In this document: positions 55,238 through 64,000 of the stretch, piece after piece
Layout of the letters: each line of letters starts with the position of its first letter
How positions within the stretch are numbered: position 1 is the stretch's first letter
Assembly: GCA_029718625.1 (NCBI GenBank)
Contig: CM056380.1
Coordinates: forward strand, 102,882,479 to 102,946,478
From: Synaphobranchus kaupii
Lineage: Eukaryota; Chordata; Actinopteri; Anguilliformes; Synaphobranchidae
DNA: 64,000 nucleotides
Direction: 5' to 3'
Position numbers and translations under genes: made by a program
The notes under the pieces: generated by a model
Told to the model about the DNA's origin: nothing
Database searches by the model: none
The model's input: the letters and a program-made list of their open reading frames with translations, nothing else

Positions 55238-56391
55238 ATTGGACAGTGACACATTTTTTGTTATTTTGGTTCTGTACTCTAGTACTTTGAGTATGAAAGG
55301 ATACACTGAAAATGAGGTTGAAGTGCAGACTGTCAGCTTTAATTTGAGGGTATTTTCATCCATATCAGATGAACCGTTTAAAAATTATAGAACCTTTTGT
55401 ACGTAGTCCCCCCATTTTCCGGCATCAAAAAATATTGGACAGTTTAACATAATGTATTATAAAGTAATCTACATTTTTAATGCTTAGTCGCATATCCTTT
55501 GCATGCCATGACTTCCTGATGTCTGTGACGCAACAATATCAAAAGACTCTTGATATCTTATTTTCTGGTACTCTTACAAGCGATACTATAACCTCTCTGC
55601 ATTTGAATGGATCTCTATGGGAATTGGGGGGTAAGACTAGATTTAGCTGTAAATTACACTGGAACAGTATGGAACACATGGATGGCTAAATGGCTCTCAA
55701 CCACAATTTCCATTTTGGTTGGCTAAAAGTCATCAAGGGTCTGAAGTATCAAACAAGCCTTAAGCCATCACTCTGCTGCCAGATATGCAGTAGATATGGA
55801 TGGATCACTTTAAGGGTTTCTTCTCCTGACTTATTTTTCCATAGAGTTCAATAGGAATATTTGTCAGGAGAAACAACCCTTAAAGTGATCCATCCATATC
55901 TACTGCATATCTGGCAGCAGAGTGATTGTTTGAGGCTTGTTTGATACCTCAGACCCTTGATGACTTGCAGCCATTTAGCCAACAATGGGTTCCATACTAT
56001 TCCCGTGTAATTTACAGCTTAATCTAGTCTTACCCCCCCAATTCCCAAGAGATCCATTCAAATGCAGAGAAGTTATAGTATCGCTTGTAAGAGTACCAGA
56101 AAATAAGATATCAACAGTCTTTTGATATTGTTGGGTCACAGACATCAGGAAGTCATGACATGCAAAGATATGCAATCAAATATAAAAAATGATTACTTTA
56201 TTCTACAGATGCCCGAAAATGGGGGGGGGGACTATGTACAAAAGGTTCTAAAGGGTTCATCCGATATCAATGAAAATACCCTGAAATTAAAGCTGACAGT
56301 CTGCACTTCAACCTCATTGTCATTGTATCTTTTCAAACTCAAAGTGCTAGAGTACAGAACCAAAATAACAAAAAATGTGTCACTGTCCAAT
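55238..56391 (+). mobile_element. foldback element F1, copy 2 (full length, 1.15 kb)
   Basis: Both ends carry ATTGGACAGTGACAC in inverted orientation (55238-55252; 56377-56391). The arms, about 560 bases each, remain alignable throughout: 'acattttttgttattttggt' on the left, matched in reverse on the right; 'aatgaggttgaagtgcagac' likewise. The apex is near 55846 between 'ctcctgac' and 'gtcaggag'. The two arms contain mirror-image open frames, which are by-products. No clear target duplication was found. Related pieces lie at 29778-30354 and 31953-32092. Confidence 0.85.
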
Positions 56392-56741
56392 AAATTATTG
56401 TGCTCATTGTATGTGGGTATTTGGATCTTAGTGCACTGCTCCTCTTTGTGCAAATTAGCCAACCACCATTCTTTTTTTAATTAATCCAGGTTACCATCAC
56501 ATAGGCTGTGACAGAATATGACCTCTTCACCCCTTTGAGGGCGCATATTTGAGTCAACTTCATCAAAAAGCTTTTGAGTGGGCGACTTTTTCTCATAAAT
56601 GGGGGCACTTCAAATCCCAGGATGAAACCCTTATTTCCGGGGTTTTGTTGAGGGGATTCAGGAGCACACTCATGTGCACTCATCTGACAAATTCAGGAAG
56701 TAAACCGGAAGTAAAAACTACAACTTGTAGTACAAGACATA

Positions 56742-56830
56742 GGGCCTCATTCATGAAACATGAGCAGAACGAATTTGCACCTAAATCGTTCGTATTAGCA
56801 ATTGTGTGTGTATTTTGGCTTTGGATATGC
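56742..56830 (+). mobile_element. PIF/Harbinger terminal fragment
   Basis: Starts 'gggcctcattcatgaaacat' and continues 'gagcagaacgaatttgcac'. It matches the reverse complement of the right end of the element at 58518-59876. The rest of the element is absent; a LINE tail follows at once. Confidence 0.75.
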
Positions 56831-56915
56831 CATATAATAATAATAATTAATGCCTTGCATTTATATAGCGCCTTTCTCACCAAACGGTGACTCAAAGCAC
56901 ATTACAACGATGAGG
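56831..56915 (-). mobile_element. LINE 3' end, reverse orientation
   Basis: Starts with an (aat)n tail, then 'gccttgcatttatatagcgc' and 'ctcaaagcac'. It is the reverse-strand counterpart of the tail at 48352-48547. Confidence 0.65.
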
Positions 56916-58204
56916 GGGAAACTCACTTTTGTATATTCCCGTTTTTTGTATATTCCTATATTCCGCTTTTGTATATTCCTGTTTTCCCAACTGCTAGTTT
57001 TACTTTTATTCTTTCAGATAAAAGCTTTCTGTTTTTTATGGAGGCTTAGAAATTAGATTTCTCTGAAGTGAATGTTCTGGCAGTTTTCTGTTCAAATTTA
57101 GCCCATTAATGTAATGTTACCCTTTCTACCTGATAAAATGTTTGATCCCTTAGATTCAAAATTCATCCATTTCAATAGTCATAAAACACAAACACTCAAG
57201 ATAGTTAAAAGCATTAACTTGCACTTTTGTGTATCCCATAAACATTGACAAGGCAATCACAGAATTTCTTAGGTTTGCATCATGTTGGACTGACCCTGAG
57301 GCACAGCCTGAGGGACTCCATCTTAACTTATTATCCTGTTGAGTTACTCATTAATAACGCCGGCTTCTGGGGGCTGTTGTAGAGTACTAGAATGCGTGGC
57401 ACATGCCAAACAGGAAGTAGAATACAACGATTAATGTAATTAACGGAACGTGATAAATTGTGAGTCCAAGTTTAAAATCTCAAGATCATCACCATTGTTA
57501 ATATTGACATTACAGTTTTAGAGAACTTAATTATTTTTGTGTTTTGATAGCAGCTTGTAGTCAGCAGGCAAATAGGAGCAACGGTATGCAATCTGAGATT
57601 ATTTGAGTCATGTTTTTAAAAGGAGCGTGTATTATTTCCTTCAGCGGTGTGTCTGGGAGACATTGCATGTTTTCAAATTTTTCATTGTATGCATGTATAG
57701 ATTTGAGGAAAGCTGCTGTCCCTCTGGACTAGATTATTTATTATTTATTCATACACGTTGGTACAGAAATAAAAGCAGCAATCAATGAAGCATGCAGGAG
57801 AATCAAAGTTCCATTACCTGGGAGCCGTCTTGGGGTATAATATTTCCTTCTTCTTAACCCTGAGATCACACTCGGAGCTAATTTACAGGGCTCCTCTGAC
57901 TTGAGTTGCGTGCACAGAACTTTAAGTGCCAGAAAGGAGATTCTGACTTTTATGACTTAACCATTTAAGCCATTTATGTCTCCTTGTTAAGCAAAGGCTA
58001 CATAATATGGCACAGCACATATTACACAATGTAGTGTTCTATGGGAGTAAATATACACAATGTGTCCTGCATTACATGTCCTGGTTCAGTTGGACATACA
58101 TCAATGATTGGGAGTTGAATAGAGAGAATGAGGCACAAGTATGTGCACCGATTACTTCTCAATGTGACGGGCACGATAGATTAGAGTTTATGCGAAGGTT
58201 TCTG
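56916..58204. other. gene-free stretch
   Basis: I see no gene or clearly bounded repeat. Confidence 0.4.
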
Positions 58205-58395
58205 AGTGGTTCCCCTCTTGCTTGCTCAGAGTTTCAGAACTGAATCCCAAAAACATTCAACCTCTGCCCTCTTAAAAAAAATAAATGCCCTCTCTGTCTT
58301 GATTGTGAACGTCAATCCAACAATGAAGGTAATTATATGGATTTAGTGTCTACCTGGAAAAAACTATGTCGTGAGTTATGCAAACTTTAAAACAA
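58205..58395 (+). repeat. duplicated segment D, copy 1 (empty site)
   Basis: Shares 'gagtttcagaactgaatccc', 'aaatgccctctctgtcttga' and 'gatttagtgtctacctggaa' with 61855-61932 plus 62573-62690. It carries a single TTAA (58272-58275) where the second copy has the 632-base MITE. Confidence 0.75.
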
Positions 58396-58517
58396 TCTAA
58401 ACAATGTGCATATGTATGTTGTGGTTTGGGTTCACATGCATGTGCACTGTATACAAAAACACAACATATGTGTACAGTATCATTTTGAAAGTATTGAAAA
58501 CACTGTATGCACACCTT

Positions 58518-59876
58518 GGGCCTCATTCATGAAGCGTTCCTAAATATGTGCGAACATTTATGTACGAAACGAGTTGGTACGAAAGATTTTCGCCGGATTC
58601 ATCAAACCGTGTGGGAAAGGCAGATTTTTTCGTATTCACATACGAAGCGCGTCCACGTTGTTTTGTCATTAGCATAAATCCACGCCCATGAATTGCCTTA
58701 TATGGAGGCTGCCACTTCCATATAAAGGTCCATACCTAGTCAAAATGGCCCAGAAAAAGCAAAGGAAAGAATTATTCCAACACTGAAATCAGAGTTTTAT
58801 TAGCAGATGTTCAATCAAGGAAAAAAAAAAGTTTAGTATTGTCAGTACCGGTGTCATGGACTGGTAAAGTAAAGGCCTAGCAGGAGATAACATGTAGGCT
58901 ACCATCAATGCAGGATCACCCCTCACACGAACTATTAAAGTAGTAAAATAAATGGATTGACAGTAAATTGGAGGCGGAGAAACGCATAGCTGCGCATCTA
59001 CATCTGCATCGGACGAGCGAGCGCATTGCTTTATCGTGAGTTGTGGTTTGAAATCGTGTAGTCACATAGGCTACCTTATTTTAGAATCTCTCTGGCACGT
59101 TCTAATTGCAGTCACATTGATGCGCGTGTCCCACTGAGCAAAAGCCAGAATCTAGCTCAGGTTTTACCGATTTTTCACCTGAACACAAGACGGCGTTTCA
59201 CGGTATTTTCAACAAAAACGTTCACTGGGGTGTGCAGTCTATGGCACCGGTAACTTTGGACAGGTTGAAAATACCCCGCTTTACCTCCACCTGGATTTGC
59301 ATCGTGTAGGGGAACTGGATACGCTGGCAGTAGCTGGATTAAGCTGTTGACCACAATTGCAACCCTGGCTACAGACATGTAAGCCACTGGTTAAATGTGG
59401 TTGTTCATTGGTTTATTGTTTTAATTAGCATAGCCTATATAATGTCATGTAGAATTTAAATTTCTAGCAATTTTGAAAAAATAGTAGGCTACTGGGAGCA
59501 TTCATTAGCCTACGTTATGGGTCTAATTAAACAGCTTCATAGTCTACAATTGATTAATAGGCATAATCTAAAGTGTTTGCTTTTTACAATCATAATTTAT
59601 TATGTTTGCAATGTGTATTTCAAAGGCTACATTTAGTCTTTCTTGTGAATTTAACAGAAAATAAAAATTAATTCATATTCTAATTATCACTCAGAAGCGA
59701 CATTTACCGCCATTCTGAATTTACGACCACGGTCCCGAGCAGGTGTAAAATTTGTTAATATGTTTGAAACAATATCAGATACGAAAACATTGATGAATGC
59801 CAAAATACGGCCACATTTGCTAATACAAACGATTTACATACAAATTCGTTCTGCTCACATTTCATGAATGAGGCCC
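58518..59876 (+). mobile_element. PIF/Harbinger element, 1.36 kb, decayed
   Basis: TIRs GGGCCTCATTCATGAA (58518-58533; complement ending at 59876) and a three-base duplication CTT at 58515-58517 and 59877-59879 fit PIF/Harbinger. The coding relic of the Myb-like accessory protein is at 58745. No DDE transposase remains, so the element is an internally deleted derivative. Confidence 0.75.
58745..58850 (+). pseudogene. Myb-like protein fragment of PIF/Harbinger
   Basis: Starts MAQKKQRK. After a frameshift an open segment reads NYSNTEIRVLLADVQSRK, typical of the first helix of the Myb/SANT-like DNA-binding domain in Harbinger elements. The remainder is lost. In live elements this protein binds the ends and helps bring the transposase to the nucleus. 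Confidence 0.6.
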
Positions 59877-59879
59877 CTT

Positions 59880-61854
59880 GTCACATAATGATAAAACAAT
59901 GTTTGTGAATATTTTGGATTCAAAGCCATCATATGCAAATATTGCAATGGCAGAATAATTGTGACAACGTGATATTTCAAAAAAAAAAAATTTTCCCCAA
60001 TATATTAAATTATATATTTTTTTGCCCTTAATATGTGGCGTACCCTGTACAACCCTACACCTGTCAATTTAAAGTCTACCATATTGGATTTTTTGGTAAT
60101 TTTCAAAATATTCAAAAAATATAAATGGGTCAATAGGGGGCGCTATAAATGCCAAAAAACTGTTTCTCAGTAATGGACTGATATTGTCACGAAATTCAAA
60201 ACACATGGTCCAGAGCCATGTACTAGTTCAAAACAAAATTATGGTCATTGTTGACAAATGTAGGCATGGCTTATTACATAATAAGTAAATATCCATAGGC
60301 ATCCGTTGTATTCATATCACAATCACTGAATACAGCAAAACTCCTTTTAACTGTCAAAATGGTCAGTATTGCATGGTTATCAAAGATACTCATAAGTAGT
60401 ATGTAGTTCTTGAGTTATAAAATACATGTAAGTCAATGGGCTGCATTCGTTTCCATTGTATTTGTCGTGTATTGACAGCCTAAGTTTGTCCCTTTTGAGA
60501 TACCGTCACTCCCCTTTGTGTTACGTGCAGACGTTGCTGTAATCCTCAGTTTTGAGTTACAGCTAAATACATGCCTACGTGCAATTATCCCTGGTCTCAT
60601 GTTTCCTCATTATTAGTTGTTGTACCAAATAGAAGAAGGAGCATACAACACTATTTATAGCTCGGCCACTAAATAGGATAGAAACTTCATTGAACTTTCA
60701 AAATGCTCAGCATGACATGGTTGTTAAGGCTACTATAGCTCAAAACTACCAAATATGTAGTTCATGAGTTATAAAATACATGTAATTCAATGGGCTGCAT
60801 TCACTTGTATTCATAACTTGGCCCTTCAACTTTCAAAATGCTCAGCATGACATGGTTATGAAGGGCACTAAAGCGTATAACAACAAATTATGTAGTTCAT
60901 GAAACGTGAAATACATGCAAGCCAATGGACTCTATGCACTTTCACTATATTTAATTTAAATATGAATTTAATTTAAAATCACAGGGCTTGAACCACACAA
61001 ACGCCGCTTGAGGCTCTATGTTAAGGTACAATTTCAGTACTCAATTGTGTGCAGAAATATGTACAAACAACTTGCTGTAGGATTCATTCAGTTTTTTTCA
61101 ACCTACCTTTTAAAATCACATATTCAGTCTTCATTCATAAGGTGACACACGTGGCCCACCATCACTAGGTTACGTGGGTGTCCCACTGTCCGACTTTTCA
61201 GTAGAGCGAAAATACAATGAAAATCGGCCTATATATCAAAATCCATGTTTAACATAATCACAATATTTCAGATATAAATTCAGTGAAATATTGAACTCAA
61301 ACGTGATCTGTAAACATGCTAAAAATGCGTCAAAAAAAGGCACTTTTTTTATTTTTTTTTATTCTAAGGAGAGCCCCAGTGTTTCCCTTTTATTACAAGA
61401 CGGAGTTTGCTGCCCCACCTAAAAATATAAAATGGCATTATTTGAAAACGGATTTACAACCATTTAAAAATCAATAGAGAATTTGTTTGTGCGTGTGCAA
61501 AATCACATGTATGACTGTTACCTGCAGAAAATCGTCTGAGGTGATCAACTAATGTGAAGTTGAAAGTGTTTGATAAAATGAAATGATACATGGATTTTTA
61601 ATTTTTGCGGGGTAGCCTGAATGAATATGCAAAATTGGGCATCCCTACGTTATTTTGCAAAATAGTGGGGGGAAGATCATGCACTTTAGAACGTGTAATG
61701 TGATTTACTAAGCCCGAAATACGTTTTTGGAATGGTACTTGCATGTGTATTTTAGTACGACTGGGAAGCATGGTATTAAAATACATGCAATCGATAAGAT
61801 GACGGCTTTCATTGTAGCAAGAAGGAGACAAGTTCATGCAATGGCTTCAGAGTT
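59880..61854. other. gene-free stretch with diverged internal repeats
   Basis: Contains the phrase 'aatagggggcgctataaatg', which I associate with fish transposon-derived DNA. No gene is recognised. The repeats are described separately. Confidence 0.4.
60340..60960 (+). repeat. three diverged direct repeats
   Basis: Units near 60340-60460, 60695-60810 and 60828-60955 share 'ctttcaaaatgctcagcatg'-like, 'catggttatcaaagatact'-like and 'gttataaaatacatgtaa' segments followed by 'tcaatgggctgcattc'. Copies 2 and 3 are closer to each other. They probably belong to one large decayed element. Confidence 0.65.
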
Positions 61855-61936
61855 TCACATGATTTTTCTCTCACTTGCTCAAAGAGTTTCAGAACTGAAT
61901 CCCAAAACATTTAACCAGGGCAGGGGACCCGCTTAA

Positions 61937-62568
61937 CCCTCGTATTATGTTCCGGGTCAATTTGATTCAGTGTTTGACGTCTCGTTTGACGTGCTTTGTC
62001 TTACGTATCTGTTCTGTAGTTACTTCGATGACATTTCTGTATGCACTTATTGTATGTCGCTTTGGATTAAAGCGTCTGCTAAATGACTGTAATGTAATGT
62101 AATGTAATGTAATTAAAAACCAGTTAACCTTATTTTTTCATCTTGACACTATGATTTTTCCTAATTTTCTGAGATTAAATAGTAAACACACAATAAACAT
62201 AATGCTATATTTTTAAAAGTCCTACCTTGTGTGGCGGCATTTGTGCGGTCGCTGTATAAAATGTAAGAAAATATACAACCTTTATTAGTTTTTAACTCTG
62301 ATTTTTTGTGGGTAATTCTGGTGGCACTTTCCCCTATAGGTTTTACACCTCACAAATTTTCATTACCTCAGGCTCTAAAATTAGATGTTTCATCACAGAT
62401 TTTTAATACTTAGTGATAAAAGGCTAGTAATTGGGAGACACACACAATGTGATGCAGAAAGTGTCAAAAAGTGTTTCTATTACAATAGTTTTCAGTCAGT
62501 TTAAACTTTTAGGGTCAATTTGACCCCAAACATAAATGGCATCATAAAATGTAAACATAATACAAGGG
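61937..62568 (+). mobile_element. 632-bp MITE with TTAA target duplication
   Basis: Bounded by TTAA at 61933-61936 and 62569-62572. The TIR is CCCTCGTATTATGTT on the left and the near-complement AACATAATACAAGGG on the right. 'gggtcaattt' and 'ggtcaatttgacccc' lie inside. The pre-insertion site is represented by 58272-58275. TTAA preference fits piggyBac/Kolobok-type transposases. It contains a later SINE insertion. Confidence 0.85.
61991..62113 (+). mobile_element. SINE-like repeat, family B, copy 3 (nested)
   Basis: 5'-truncated copy: 'gtgctttgtcttacgtatct' to 'gtaatgtaatgtaatgtaat'. It sits inside the TTAA MITE and so is younger than it. Confidence 0.85.
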
Positions 62569-62738
62569 TTAAATAAATAAATGCCCTCTCTGTCTTGATT
62601 GTTAACTTAAATCCAACAATGAAGGTAATTATACAGATTTAGTGTCTACCTGGAAAAAAATATGTAATCAGTTATGCCAACTTGAAGAAACGGATGCTGG
62701 TGTTGTTAGGACAGATGAAGTTGAAGGAGTTCACCGGG

Positions 62739-62945
62739 CTAGTTTTGCATACCTATTTGAACAGCCATCATCATTGGTGTGGTTGTACAGGTGTTCATGG
62801 TGCAGCTAATGTTACCAAATCTAGTTTTGCATACCTTTGTAAACAGCCATCATCATTATGGTTGGCTATACATGTGTTGAGTGCAGATATTATCAAAATC
62901 TAGTTTTGCATAACTATTTGAACAGCCATCATCATTATGTGCAAA
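62739..62945 (+). repeat. 80-81-bp tandem repeat, about 2.5 copies
   Basis: 'ctagttttgcatacctattt' followed by 'gaacagccatcatcatt' recurs at 62739, 62820 and 62899, with diverged sequence between. Confidence 0.85.
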
Positions 62946-63477
62946 CACAGCAAACACATTGACAATATATTGTAGTTTTCGTTGTTGCCAACCAAATAAA
63001 ATCATGATTTAATTACTCTAAATAATGTTCTCTTGTGTCTTACTTGCATATTTCACTTTTAGTATTGCATATCTATCCCTAGGAAATGTTTTACAGTCTG
63101 AAGTTTTTAATTAATATTTTATCTAAATATAAATATTCATGTTTCATACAGTATACTTACCTTTTTCAGCACTGCATCACTCCTACAGTATAGCACTATT
63201 AACGTGCGGCCATTTTACGACAAGAAGTAGCAACATTCAACAAGCCAAAACTTCCTCCTTATTTTCCTGATTGTATTGTATGATATATAATTTTAAAGGT
63301 CTGAACTTGGACTTAGATAAAATGTAAATAACTCCAAAACACATTTTCTGATGTTGTGGATATTTTACCACGGTGGGTCGCATATTAAGTCAAAATTTCA
63401 TTGATAGTGCATTAATCGAATGCGTGAATAACATTTCAGAGAGACAGGAAAGCCTTTGGTGATACTGGAAAAGACCA

Positions 63478-63768
63478 GGGGCCACATGTATAAAACTCTG
63501 AGTAAAAGAATGCGTAAAAGAATGCTCAGGGTGAAAGTCGGAAATCTGCTTAAAAATTTTTTTTAATTTTTTACCTCTGCCTTTCTGTCACGGTGTCACC
63601 ATATTACACTGACCAAACATTGTGTACGTACAGTGTCCATCATGTGCAGAGGTACGCAGATTCTCACAGCACGTGTTGTATTATACATCTGAATTTCTGA
63701 GTGGAAACTCGCTCACGCGGTTTTCTGAGGGAATTTTTCTGCTCAGCACTGTTTATACACGTGACCCC
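63478..63768 (+). mobile_element. possible PIF-like MITE
   Basis: Left end GGGGCCACATGTATAAA and right end (reverse) GGGGTCACGTGTATAAA are near-complementary, 291 bases apart. No matching three-base duplication was seen, so the boundaries are tentative. The 97-codon plus-strand frame (63622-63915) crosses the right end and is not taken as a gene. Confidence 0.55.
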
Positions 63769-64000
63769 AGAAACGATGTAGTAATGTTTAGCTATACACG
63801 TTACAGTATCTGGCCTCTCTTGCCTGGTGGAGTTGCTGTCAGAAGTCGAGTGACAGGAGTAAAGCCGACAACATCAATCCATGAAGTTACCTGTCAGTCC
63901 AGGACTAAGAACTGAAGTAGGAAGACACGAGTACCACAACATTGTCTCATACTGTTTGTCTGTTTGTACATTCAAGTGCAGGCAGGTTTATCCTTTCATT

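Larger units (their letters stand above)
61855..62690 (+). repeat. duplicated segment D, copy 2 (filled site)
   Basis: Two flanks (61855-61932 and 62573-62690) match 58205-58395; between them sits the TTAA MITE with a SINE inside. Confidence 0.75.

Noticed and set aside
55480..56175. Two similar 66-69-codon proteins (ACHDFLMSVTQQYQK...) on opposite strands
   Set aside because: They are the two arms of the foldback element read outward; no stop-free extension, start context or domain supports coding.

Overview
The window looks like AT-rich, non-coding DNA of a teleost fish. It holds tRNA-derived SINEs with (ATGTA)n-like tails, Tc1/mariner, hAT and PIF/Harbinger relics, a Tf1/sushi-type chromovirus and GT-AG splice signals. 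The exact species cannot be read from the sequence; a basal teleost is possible but unproven. Nothing prokaryotic, no CRISPR and no operon-like layout is present.

Host gene. The one host coding exon I can defend is small: acceptor at 46131, exon 46132-46268, donor at 46269. It has 82 bases of leader and 55 coding bases that encode a signal peptide (MMLLWKLLVLQSSIGCLA) and end in phase 1. This resembles the first coding exon of a contactin (CNTN4/CNTN3/CNTN6 group, best fit CNTN4). Possible non-coding first exons lie at about 3415-3614 and 3705-3994, on the same strand. If they belong to the same gene, most of the window is a roughly 42-kb 5' intron plus the start of the next intron. No second contactin exon was found before 64000.

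Transposon landscape. 7.0 kb: 37-bp minisatellite with paired CACGTG motifs. 8-29 kb: SINEs, an hAT element with a BED-finger relic, Tc1 relics, a short palindromic MITE and a SANT/Myb-like relic. 29.5-33.2 kb: foldback elements, a GC-rich tandem duplication and a perfect TAA-flanked PIF-type MITE. 34808-42061: a complete 7.25-kb Ty3/gypsy chromovirus on the minus strand, antisense to the host gene, with a 5-bp target duplication (CAGGG). 42.1-45.1 kb: a LINE reverse-transcriptase fragment and a TTAA-flanked inverted-repeat element. 47.8-50.5 kb: SINE, foldback arm, LINE tail and Tc1 relic. 55.2-56.4 kb: a 1.15-kb foldback element. 58.5-59.9 kb: PIF/Harbinger element. 61.9-62.6 kb: a TTAA MITE with a SINE inside it.

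How the chromovirus works and why it is broken. The signals of a self-primed Tf1/sushi element are readable: a TATA box 31 bases before an 11-base sequence whose exact complement forms the primer-binding site, a G-rich polypurine tract, and a CCCAAAA slippery site with a 5-base spacer and nested stem for -1 gag-to-pol frameshifting. Pol carries protease, reverse transcriptase, RNase H, a DDE integrase and a C-terminal chromodomain. The LTRs differ at only two positions found by eye, so the insertion is recent, yet gag has an in-frame stop before its zinc knuckle and integrase has a one-base frameshift in a G run. This copy should not be autonomous, although its cis signals look intact.
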